The position numbers and the translations under genes were made by a program. DNA of 64,000 bases, taken from assembly GCA_965202735.1 (NCBI GenBank), contig OZ241844.1:2418001-2482000 (forward strand). The letters are read 5' to 3'. The notes below the pieces were generated by a model. That model worked only from the letters and a program-made list of their open reading frames with translations, was not told where the DNA came from and ran no database searches. Positions 1 to 7,484 of this stretch are shown piece after piece. The first letter of the stretch is position 1. Each line of letters opens with the position of its first letter. Source of the stretch: HK1 sp965202735 (lineage in GTDB: Bacteria > Pseudomonadota > Gammaproteobacteria > HK1).

Positions 1-1
1 G

Positions 2-289
2 CCGTCCTCGGACGAGAAGGCGACCGACCATATTGAAATGCGGGTTCGGCCCAGCGACAAGGAGCGCATGTCCCGGGCCGCCGAATTGTCCGGCGTCAGG
101 CTCGCGACGTTCGTCCGGGCATCGGCCGCCCGGGAAGCCGAGCGCGTCCTGAGCGCGTATCGGACCACGGTGCTTTCGGAGCACGACTGTCAAGCGCTGC
201 TGAAGGCGCTCGACGATCCGCCGGCGCCGACGCCGGCGGCTCGGGACGCGGTTCGCGCCTACCGCTCCCGGATCGCCAATGCAGGGTGA
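2..289 (+). CDS. DUF1778-type antitoxin, 5' end outside window
   Basis: The frame is open to the left edge of the window, so the true start is probably upstream; the first ATG inside is at 38. The protein begins with a ribbon-helix-helix-like stretch (IEMRVRPSDKERMSRAAEL, then LATFVRASAAREAERVL), the pattern of DUF1778/TacA antitoxins, which bind DNA through this N-terminal part and neutralise a GNAT toxin through the C-terminal tail. Its stop codon lies inside the next gene (11-base overlap), the usual arrangement of such pairs. It is expected to repress its own operon; the operator would lie off the left edge. Family assignment is from sequence pattern only. Confidence 0.8.
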   Translation, partial: PSSDEKATDHIEMRVRPSDKERMSRAAELSGVRLATFVRASAAREAERVLSAYRTTVLSEHDCQALLKALDDPPAPTPAARDAVRAYRSRIANAG

Positions 290-839
290 CCGCGACCGCG
301 CTCCTGACCCCGGCATCGTCATCGAGCCGTTCGACCCCGGCCGGCATGACCGGTCCCGCTTCGATTGCGGAACGGACCGTCTCGACAATTTTCTTCGGTT
401 CAGCGCCAGAAAGCGACAGAGGGACGACTTTACGCGGGTCTTCGTTGCGGTCGCCGAAGGCTCGCCGCGGATCCTGGGCTACTACGCGCTGAATGCGCAC
501 GCGGTCGCGACCGGCGACCTCGGGCCGGACCGTCCCCGGCGTGCGCCCGGCGCCGGCAGCATTCCGGCACTGTATCTTTCCATGATTGCCGTGGACCGAA
601 TCTGGCAGGGCAAGGGCCTGGGATCGGACCTTGCGGTCGATGCGCTGGGTCGCGCACGGAATGTCGCCGACGACGTCGGCCTCAAGCTGGTGGTGCTGGA
701 TGTCATCGACGACGGCGGCGAGGACGCGTTCGGGCGGCGGATGGCGTTTTATCGCCGTCTCGGGTTCCGGAGTTTCCGGGACCGTCCGGAACGGATGTTC
801 ATCGCCATGGACACCATCCGGGCCATGTTCAGCGAATGA
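279..839 (+). CDS. GNAT acetyltransferase toxin (TacT-like)
   Basis: This 186-residue protein has the GNAT fold signature: the acetyl-CoA pyrophosphate loop QGKGLG at residues 110-115, preceded by the beta strand LYLSMIAVD, and a C-terminal FYRRLGF (Tyr158), the position of the catalytic tyrosine in TacT toxins. TacT enzymes acetylate the amino group of charged aminoacyl-tRNA and block translation. The gene overlaps the upstream DUF1778 antitoxin by 11 bases, so the two are translationally coupled. Length and motif spacing are normal for the family and nothing suggests inactivation. The tRNA target is inferred from the family, not visible here. Confidence 0.85.
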   Translation: MQGDRDRAPDPGIVIEPFDPGRHDRSRFDCGTDRLDNFLRFSARKRQRDDFTRVFVAVAEGSPRILGYYALNAHAVATGDLGPDRPRRAPGAGSIPALYLSMIAVDRIWQGKGLGSDLAVDALGRARNVADDVGLKLVVLDVIDDGGEDAFGRRMAFYRRLGFRSFRDRPERMFIAMDTIRAMFSE

Positions 840-866
840 CAGGCGGGATCGATGAGCAGTTGAGAG

Positions 867-1187
867 CTGCACACCGACGGCTACAGCGGCTACGCGCCGG
901 TGGTGCGCGAGCAGCGCCTGGTGCATCTGGCGTGCTGGGCGCACGCCCGGCGCGCACTGGTCGATGCGCTGAAGAGCCTCGGGCTGAATCCGAAGAAGCT
1001 CCCGGCGAGTCCGCCTGCGAAGGCGCGGCGCGCCCTCTACGCGCTGGAGAGAATCCGAACGCTCTACGCCATCGAGCGCCGCATCCGCAGCCAGCCGCCC
1101 GAGGCCCGTGCGCACGTGCGCCGCAGCGAGAGCGTGCCGGTGCTCGATGCGCTGCGGGCCTGGCTCGACGACACCCTCGCTACCCTG
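867..1187 (+). pseudogene. IS66-family transposase fragment
   Basis: The frame reads LHTDGYSGYAPVVREQ, then ACWAHARRALVDAL and a C-terminal WLDDTLATLS, matching the middle and late part of the IS66 DDE transposase domain. There is no start, no N-terminal zinc finger and no proper end: similarity stops as the frame runs into the 3' end of the ABC ATPase gene on the other strand. No terminal repeats are visible. It is a dead scrap that probably defined the present 3' boundary of the ATPase gene. Confidence 0.75.
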
Positions 1188-3474
1188 TCAGCGGGTAGTG
1201 GCACATCACGACGCGCCCGTCTCCGAGGCTCGTCTCTTCCGGCGGCTCGGCCCTGCACCGCTCCGTCGCGTACTTGCAGCGGGGATGGAACTCGCAGCCC
1301 TGCGGCCGGTTCGTCACGCTCGGCACCTCGCCCGCGATGGAGAGCAGCGTGCGACGCTTGTCCGGGTCGGGCTGCGGCACGCCACGCACCAGCGCCTCGG
1401 TGTAGGGATGGGCGGGCCGCTCGAAGATGGCCTCGCACTCTCCGCGCTCCACCAGGCGGCCGAGGTACATGATGGCCAGCCGGTCGCAGATGTGACGGAC
1501 CACCGGCAGGTTGTGGCTGATGATCAGGTAGCCGACTCCGTGCGCGGCCTGCAGCTCGCTCATCAGGTTCAGGATCTCGCCCTGCACGGAGACGTCCAGC
1601 CCCGCGGTCGGCTCGTCGGCGACGATCAGCTTCGGGTTCAGCGCCAGCGCCCGGGCGACGCCCACCCGGCGCGCCTGTCCGCCCGAGAGCTCGTGCGGAT
1701 AGCGCGTGAGGAAGCTCCGCGGCAGGCGCACCATGTCGCAGAGCCGGTCGGCCTCGGCATCGATATCGCACCCCTCGGAACGATGGATCTCGAACGGCTC
1801 GGTGATCAGCGACTTCAGGGTCTGGCGCGGACTGAGCGAGCCCACCGGGTCCTGGAACATCATCGCCATGTCGCGCCGCAGCGGCTTGAGCTCCGCCGGC
1901 GAGAGGCCCAGCATGTCCCTCCCCTCGAACCGTGCGTGGCCGGACCGGGCCCCGACGAGACCCATGACGGCGCGGCCGAGCGTGGTCTTGCCGGAACCGC
2001 TCTCGCCGACGAGGCCGACGGTCTCGCCGTGCATCAACGTGAGGGAGGCATCCAGGACCGCGTCGACGAAGGGATTCCGCACCGCTGCGAGCCGGGCCCG
2101 GAGGGCGCCCATGACCCGGAACCGGACGCAGAGGCCGGAGACCTCCAGCAGGGGAGACGCCTCGCACCGGCGGAAACGCGGCTCGGACGCGGCGTCGCCG
2201 ACTCCCGCCTCCGTGGCGCGGCCTGCGGATTCCTGCCGGCCCGGGAACGACGTCTCGGGGGCTCCCGCCTCCGTGGCGCGGCCTGCGGATTCCTGCCGGC
2301 CCGGGAACGACGTCTCGGGGGCTCCCGCCTCCGTGGCGCGGCCTGTGGATCCCCGTTTCCGCGGGAGTGACGCTTCATCGGCTCCCGTCTCCGGGAGGCG
2401 CCCGGGAACGCCGTCGGGCCAGGCCGACGCCGGGCGGGCGGGAGGCGCCGGCGACGGCCCGCCGGACCGAGCCTCGGCCGGGTAGGGGGAAGGCGCATGC
2501 AATGACGCATCCAGCCGGTGGCAGCGCGCGGCGTGGCCGTCGCTCGCGACCGCGAAGCTCCCCGGCTGACGCTCGTGGCAGACATCCGTCGCCAGGGCGC
2601 AACGCGCGGCGAACACGCAGCCTGCGGGCCGATGGTGCAGGTCGGGGATATCGCCCGGGATCACCGGCAGATGGCGCGACCGGGTGCGCTCCCGCGCCGG
2701 GTCGCATTCGAGCAGGGCACGGGTGTAGGGATGCGCGGCCCGATGGAAGATGTCGCGCACGCCCCCGGTCTCGACCACCTCGCCCGCGTACATCACCACC
2801 ACTTCGTCGCACAGCTCGGCGATCAGGCCCAGGTTGTGCGAGACCACGACGATCGTCGCCTCCAGCTCGCGCCGGAGCTCGCGGATCAGGTGGATGATCT
2901 GCGCCTCCATGGTGACGTCGAGCGCCGTGGTGGGCTCGTCGGCGACGAGGAGCACCGGGTCCATCAGCAGCGCCATGGCGATGCCCGCGCGCTGGCGCAT
3001 TCCGCCGCTGAACTGGTGTGGATACTGCGCGATCCGGCTCTCGGGATCGGGGATGCCGACGCGGCGCATCATCTCGATCGCCCGGGCGCGCTTCTCCGCC
3101 ATGGTCATGCCGCGCCGCCGGTAGAGGATGTCGGTCATCTGCCGGCGGTAGGACAGCACCGGCGACTGCGAGGTCATCGGGTCCTGGAAGACGATCGAGA
3201 TCTTCTCGCCCCGCACGTCCATCATCGCAGGCTCGCTCAGCCCGAGCACGTCCCGGCCGTCGAACACCGCGGTGCCGCCCTCGATGACCGCGTTGCCGGC
3301 GAGCAGCCGGGTGAGGGTCCAGATCACGGTGCTCTTGCCCGAGCCGCTCTCGCCCACGATGCCGACCATCCTGCCCCTGGGCACGGAGAAGGACACGTCG
3401 CGCAGCGCGTGCACCCGCCCCCGCGGGGTGCGGAAGTCCACGCTCAGGTGGCGGATGTCGAGCAGCGGGGTCAC
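1180..3474 (-). CDS. Fused double ATPase of a peptide/nickel-type ABC importer
   Basis: One 764-residue chain carries two complete ABC ATPase units of the DppD/DppF kind, as in GsiA or YejF. The first has Walker A GESGSGKST at 41-49, signature FSGGMRQR near 155 and Walker B LLVADEPT near 175; the second has its Walker A near 490 and signature LSGGQARR. Each unit ends with the C-rich oligopeptide C-terminal extension. The start is a GTG. The inter-domain linker (about 330-430) is low complexity and includes an in-frame 20-residue tandem repeat. It powers the two permeases encoded just upstream; substrate is probably peptides or a related solute. The last codons abut an IS66 fragment, so the C-terminus may have been trimmed. 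Confidence 0.92.
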   Translation of the reverse strand: MTPLLDIRHLSVDFRTPRGRVHALRDVSFSVPRGRMVGIVGESGSGKSTVIWTLTRLLAGNAVIEGGTAVFDGRDVLGLSEPAMMDVRGEKISIVFQDPMTSQSPVLSYRRQMTDILYRRRGMTMAEKRARAIEMMRRVGIPDPESRIAQYPHQFSGGMRQRAGIAMALLMDPVLLVADEPTTALDVTMEAQIIHLIRELRRELEATIVVVSHNLGLIAELCDEVVVMYAGEVVETGGVRDIFHRAAHPYTRALLECDPARERTRSRHLPVIPGDIPDLHHRPAGCVFAARCALATDVCHERQPGSFAVASDGHAARCHRLDASLHAPSPYPAEARSGGPSPAPPARPASAWPDGVPGRLPETGADEASLPRKRGSTGRATEAGAPETSFPGRQESAGRATEAGAPETSFPGRQESAGRATEAGVGDAASEPRFRRCEASPLLEVSGLCVRFRVMGALRARLAAVRNPFVDAVLDASLTLMHGETVGLVGESGSGKTTLGRAVMGLVGARSGHARFEGRDMLGLSPAELKPLRRDMAMMFQDPVGSLSPRQTLKSLITEPFEIHRSEGCDIDAEADRLCDMVRLPRSFLTRYPHELSGGQARRVGVARALALNPKLIVADEPTAGLDVSVQGEILNLMSELQAAHGVGYLIISHNLPVVRHICDRLAIMYLGRLVERGECEAIFERPAHPYTEALVRGVPQPDPDKRRTLLSIAGEVPSVTNRPQGCEFHPRCKYATERCRAEPPEETSLGDGRVVMCHYPLTG
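2180..2400 (-). repeat. 60-bp in-frame tandem repeat in the ATPase linker
   Basis: Bases 2221-2280 and 2281-2340 are identical, and related sequence flanks them on both sides. Sixty bases is 20 codons, so reading frame is kept and the linker gains the peptide unit ETSFPGRQESAGRATEAGAP twice plus a diverged copy starting ASLPRKRGS. This is a repeat tolerated inside a gene at a flexible linker. Confidence 0.9.
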
Positions 3475-3477
3475 GGC

Positions 3478-3612
3478 TCACCTCTCGCCCGCGATGCCGG
3501 CGACCTTGCCCCTGGGCACGGAGAAGGACACGTCGCGCAGCGCGTGCACGCGGCCTCGCGGAGCGCGGAAGTCCACGCTCGGGTGGCGGATGTCGAGCAG
3601 CGGGGCCGCCAC
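3478..3612 (-). pseudogene. Truncated duplicate of the ATPase N-terminus
   Basis: A GTG at 3612 opens 44 codons that closely copy the first 44 residues of the adjacent ATPase (LLDIRHPSVDF, VHALRDVSFSVPRG), then end in GER and a TGA exactly where the Walker A motif should continue. It follows the permease stop at 3613 directly and ends 4 bases before the ATPase start at 3474. It looks like a tandem duplication of the gene start left by unequal recombination. It cannot bind ATP; it may still be translated and couple the permease to the ATPase. Confidence 0.8.
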
Positions 3613-4524
3613 TCACCCGCCCTTGCGCAGCCGGGGGTCGAACACGTCGCGCAGCGCCTCGCCGAGGAAGGTGAAGCCGAGCGTCGTCAGCACCAGCGGG
3701 ATGCCGCCCGCCACGACCATCCACGGGGTGTCGCGGATGATGAGATAGCCCTCGTTCAGGATCGTGCCCCAGCTCGCCGTCGGCGGCTGCACGCCGAGGC
3801 CCAGGAAGCTCAGGCCCGCCTCGATGGTGACCACCACCGGTACGTCCATGGCGGCCAGGATGAGCAGCGGGCCGATCACGTTCGGCAGGATGTGCCGGAT
3901 CAGGATGCGCCAGGTGCCGGCGCCGAGCGAGCGTTCGGCCAGGATGAACTCGGTGTTCTTCAGCGCGAGCGTGCTGGTGCGGGTCAGCCGCGCGTAGCCC
4001 GGGATCGACGTGACGATCACGATGGTGAGCACCAGCTCGAGCGAGGGGCCGAGCAGGGCCACCGCGGCCAGCGCCAGCACCACGGTGGGGAAGGACCGGA
4101 TCGAGTCGAAGAGCAGGAGCAGCAGGTTGTCCAGCCACCGCGGCCCGAACCCCGCCAGCATCCCGAGCAGCAGCCCGGCCGCGAGCGACACCGAGACCCC
4201 GACCGCCGCCACCATCAGCGCGACCCGTCCGCCGTGGAGCACGCGCGACCAGGTGTCGCGTCCGAGCTGGTCCGTGCCCGCCCAGTGCTCGGCGGTGGGG
4301 GCCGACAGCCGGTTGGGGATGTCCATCGCGAGCGGGGAGTGGGTCTCGAAGACATGCGCGAAGATGGCGCTGGCGAAGAACAGGATCACGAGCACCAAGC
4401 CGAGCATCCCCGTCGGGTTGCGCAGGAAGAGGACGAGCTTCTCGCGCGACGGGCTGCGGGCCGGCTCCGTCGCGGACCGGGAGGCGGCGCCGGGAACGCG
4501 CGGTTCAGAGCGAGTCGCGGACAC
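3613..4524 (-). CDS. ABC importer permease, DppC/OppC type
   Basis: The 303-residue protein begins with a short cytoplasmic tail and a first membrane segment (GMLGLVLVILFFASAIFA), then the DppC N-terminal region with NRLSAPTAEHWAGTDQLGRD, and a BPD_transp_1 domain with about five further membrane segments. The EAA-type coupling loop that contacts the ATPase is near GAGTWRILIRHILPNV. It forms the channel with the DppB-like partner. Its start overlaps the end of the upstream permease gene by 20 bases, showing translational coupling in one operon running leftward. Confidence 0.92.
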   Translation of the reverse strand: MSATRSEPRVPGAASRSATEPARSPSREKLVLFLRNPTGMLGLVLVILFFASAIFAHVFETHSPLAMDIPNRLSAPTAEHWAGTDQLGRDTWSRVLHGGRVALMVAAVGVSVSLAAGLLLGMLAGFGPRWLDNLLLLLFDSIRSFPTVVLALAAVALLGPSLELVLTIVIVTSIPGYARLTRTSTLALKNTEFILAERSLGAGTWRILIRHILPNVIGPLLILAAMDVPVVVTIEAGLSFLGLGVQPPTASWGTILNEGYLIIRDTPWMVVAGGIPLVLTTLGFTFLGEALRDVFDPRLRKGG

Positions 4525-5449
4525 GGGGGTCCAGCCAGGACACGGCCAGGTCGGCGATCAGGGTGACCAGGACGTACAGCGCGATGGTCACCAGCACCGC
4601 GCCCTGCACCACGGGGAAGTTCCGCGCCAGCACCATGTCGTAGATGATCCGGCCGACGCCGGGGCGCGAGAAGATGATCTCCGCGAACACGGTGCCCGAC
4701 AGCAGCCCGCCGAAGCCGATGCCGACCAGGGTGATGGTCGGGAGGATCGCGACGCGCAGGGCGTACCGGAAGACGATGGTCCGGGGCGCGAGGCCGAAGG
4801 CCCGGGCCGAGCGGATGAAGTTCTCGCCCATCACCTCCAGCATCGAGGCGCGCACCATGCGCGCGAGATAGCCGACCCAGCCGAGGCCCACCGCGAGGGC
4901 CGGCAGGACGAGGTGGACGATCTGGTCCGGGAGGTCGCCTTCGTCGCCGGCGCCGATCACCGGCAGCCAGCGCAGCGTGAGCGCGAACAGCAGGATGGCC
5001 CAGATCGACACCAGGAAGGACGGCACCGCGATGGTGCCGATGGAGACGATCCCGGTGAGCCAGTCGAGCCAGGAGTTGGGCCGGATCGCGGAGAGGCACC
5101 CGAGCGGGATGCCGACGAGGGCCGCCCACCCGAGCGCCGCCACCGCGAGGGCGATCGTGTACGGCAACTGCTCGGACAACGTCTGCGCGACGCTGCGGTT
5201 GGAGAACACGTCGGCGCCGAGGTCGCCCCGCAGCACGTTCCCCATGAAGATCAGGAACTGGTAGGCGAGCGGCTTGTCGAGGTGCATCCTGGCCGCGTAG
5301 GCCGCCTGGATCTCGGGGGTCGCCCGCGGGCCGAGCGCGATGCTGACCGGATCCCCCGGGATGGAGTGCAGCATCGCGAACAGCGCCGACACCGCCAGCA
5401 GGATGATGGCGGCCGAGAGGCCGAGACGCTTCAGCAGGTACCACCACAT
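4505..5449 (-). CDS. ABC importer permease, DppB/OppB type
   Basis: The 314-residue protein starts MWWYLLKRLGLSAAIILLA, the typical first membrane segment of DppB, followed by the family hallmark SIPGDPVSIALG and a BPD_transp_1 domain. The coupling-loop region is around ARAFGLAPRTIVFRYALR. Six membrane segments are visible by hydrophobicity. It pairs with the DppC-like protein encoded immediately downstream. The gap to the binding-protein gene upstream is about 350 bases of repeats, so it may need its own promoter or rely on read-through. Confidence 0.92.
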   Translation of the reverse strand: MWWYLLKRLGLSAAIILLAVSALFAMLHSIPGDPVSIALGPRATPEIQAAYAARMHLDKPLAYQFLIFMGNVLRGDLGADVFSNRSVAQTLSEQLPYTIALAVAALGWAALVGIPLGCLSAIRPNSWLDWLTGIVSIGTIAVPSFLVSIWAILLFALTLRWLPVIGAGDEGDLPDQIVHLVLPALAVGLGWVGYLARMVRASMLEVMGENFIRSARAFGLAPRTIVFRYALRVAILPTITLVGIGFGGLLSGTVFAEIIFSRPGVGRIIYDMVLARNFPVVQGAVLVTIALYVLVTLIADLAVSWLDPRVRDSL

Positions 5450-5459
5450 TCCGGTCGGC

Positions 5460-5760
5460 AGCTCCCGGGCGCGCCGGTCGGGACCGGCATGGACTCGCGC
5501 GGGCCGGGGGCCGGCGGCCAGGGCTTGCTCGCGGCGTCGGCGCTGGCCGACGCCCGGCGCGCCGCTCGGCAGCCCTGGGCGCGCCGGTCGGGGCCGGCAT
5601 GGACTCGCGCCGGCCGGGGCTCGCTCGCGACGTCGGCGCCGGCCGACGCCCGGCGCGCCGCTCGGCAGCTCCCGGGTGCACCGGTCGGGGCCGGCATGGG
5701 CTCGCGCGGGACGCGGACCGCCGGGGCGCTCAGGCTCCGGCGGTCCGGTCCGGATCGATC
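5460..5760. repeat. About 120-bp GC-rich tandem repeat between ABC genes
   Basis: The gap from 5450 to 5803 holds two and a half copies of a unit containing GCGCCGGTCGGGACCGGCAT, then GACTCGCGC, then GACGCCCGGCGCGCCGCTCG, repeated near 5478, 5580 and 5680. All frames are open because of composition, but nothing protein-like is encoded. It separates the binding-protein gene from the permease genes. No terminator with a T run is visible. Confidence 0.8.
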
Positions 5761-5803
5761 AGCCGGGTGCGACGCCGGGCCGGCCGCGGGCGCAACCCGG
5801 CGC

Positions 5804-7360
5804 TCAACCCCTGGGCGCGAAGTAGTTGAGCTGCATCTCCCCCGACGGCGCGAACTGCGCCGCGATGTCCGCCCGGTGGATGAAGACCTCGGGCTCGTGG
5901 GTCAGCCAGACGTAGCCGCCGGTCGCCTCCATGATCTCCTGCATCCGGATGTAGATCCCGTGGCGCTCGGCCGGGTCGGTCTCCGCCACCCCCCTGGCGA
6001 ACAGCTCCTCGAACTCGTCCGACGACCAGCGCTCCCAGTTCCAGACGCCGACCTGGTCGCGCACGAACCACTGGAACGGCTCGTAGGGGTCGGGACCCGA
6101 CCCGAAGCGCATGATCCACAGCTCCAGCTCCTTCCAGGTGTCGCCCTTGCTCTCCTGCCCCATCTCCCAGAACGGGCCGGAGTCGAGCGGAACGATCTCG
6201 ACCGTGACGCCGATCTGCGCGAGGTTCGCCTGGATGATCTGCGCGGCCAGCACCCGCTCCTGGTTGTTGAGCGTCCTCAGCGTGAGGCTCAGCCCCGAGA
6301 CCCCCGCCTCTTCGAGCATCGCCTTCGCCTTCGCGGGGTCGTGGGAGTAGCCGGTCTCGAGCCGTCGTCCGACCAGGCCCGGGGAGACGATGCCGTAGGA
6401 AGGCTCCGCCGTGCCCGCGTAGGCGCCCTGGATCACCGCGTCCCGGTCGACCGCGTGCTGGATGGCCTGGCGCACCCGGAGGTCCTGGAGCTTGGGGTGC
6501 TCGGTGTTGATCCCGAGCCACATGTACTGCAGCGCCCCCGCCACGGTGAGCTTCGAGTCGGGCGGGGTCTCCTTCTGGTAGCGCGCGTAGGCGTTGGAGG
6601 TGATCTTGGTGCAGTCGAGCTCGCCGGCCTCGAACGCCAGCGCGCCCGCCTCGGCCTCGGTCACGAACAGGCAGTCGATGTTCTCGTAGGCGGGCTTCGG
6701 CCCGGTCCACTCCGGGTTCGGCCGCAGCTTCACGTACTGGGCCTGCTTGTGCTCCATCACGTAGGGGCCGCAGGTGGCGGGCGGGTCGAGCGTGTACTTC
6801 CCGCCGGCCGCCTCCATCGCCTTCCTGCACACGATGATCCCGGTGCCGGAGGCGAGCGTCGTGGTCATGAACGGCGAGAACGGCTGGTTCAGGACGATGG
6901 TGCCGCTGTACCGGTCCCTGACGTCGACCCGATCGTAGGCGACGTAGTCGCCCTTCCATTCGCTCTCGGCCATGCGGTCGAAGGAGTAGGCGACGTCCTC
7001 GGTGGTCACCTCGCCGTTGCCGCCGGACCACATCAGGCCCTGCTTCAGCGTGAAGTCGATATGGGTGGCGTCGGTGACCGCCACGCTCTCGACGTAGGGC
7101 GAGGGCACCCAGACGGCCTGGCCGTCCCTGTACCCGTAGTGCACGAGCGCCGGCATGATGCACCAGTTCACGTCGTTCGGCGGGTGGCCGCCGACGTAGT
7201 AGCCGGGGTCGAGGCTCTCCATCTCTCGGTCGAAGCGCACCGTCAGGGTCTTGTGGCCGGCGGAGTACGATACCCCGGGCAGGGCCCAGGTCATGCCCGC
7301 GGCGCCGGCGAAGGCCGCGGTCTGCAGGAAGTGACGGCGTGACAGCTCGAGCTTGTTCAT
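5804..7360 (-). CDS. Periplasmic solute-binding protein of the ABC importer (SBP_bac_5)
   Basis: This 518-residue family 5 extracellular binding protein captures peptides or similar solutes and delivers them to the permeases encoded downstream. The start at 7360 is chosen because GGAGGAGT precedes it and it gives a clean twin-arginine signal: SRRHFLQTAAFAGAAGM, so export is probably folded through Tat. The mature part starts with KTLTVRFDREMESLDPGYY and has family motifs such as DVAYSFDRM and VRQAIQHAVDRDAVI. Length is normal. An open reading frame extends upstream to 7459 but lacks a ribosome site there. Confidence 0.93.
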   Translation of the reverse strand: MNKLELSRRHFLQTAAFAGAAGMTWALPGVSYSAGHKTLTVRFDREMESLDPGYYVGGHPPNDVNWCIMPALVHYGYRDGQAVWVPSPYVESVAVTDATHIDFTLKQGLMWSGGNGEVTTEDVAYSFDRMAESEWKGDYVAYDRVDVRDRYSGTIVLNQPFSPFMTTTLASGTGIIVCRKAMEAAGGKYTLDPPATCGPYVMEHKQAQYVKLRPNPEWTGPKPAYENIDCLFVTEAEAGALAFEAGELDCTKITSNAYARYQKETPPDSKLTVAGALQYMWLGINTEHPKLQDLRVRQAIQHAVDRDAVIQGAYAGTAEPSYGIVSPGLVGRRLETGYSHDPAKAKAMLEEAGVSGLSLTLRTLNNQERVLAAQIIQANLAQIGVTVEIVPLDSGPFWEMGQESKGDTWKELELWIMRFGSGPDPYEPFQWFVRDQVGVWNWERWSSDEFEELFARGVAETDPAERHGIYIRMQEIMEATGGYVWLTHEPEVFIHRADIAAQFAPSGEMQLNYFAPRG

Positions 7361-7484
7361 TGGACTCCTCCCGTCTGGTTTCCGTCGGACCGATGCCGAG
7401 GGCGGACGCGGGGCCGCGCCGGCCCGGTCCGCCGGGGGTCTCGATCGGACCCGAACCATAGCACCACGCCGGTCGGTGGAACCA

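Noticed and set aside
4010..7342. A 1,110-codon open frame on the plus strand
   Set aside because: Antisense to the permease and binding-protein genes and full of His/Arg/Asp runs typical of shadow frames.
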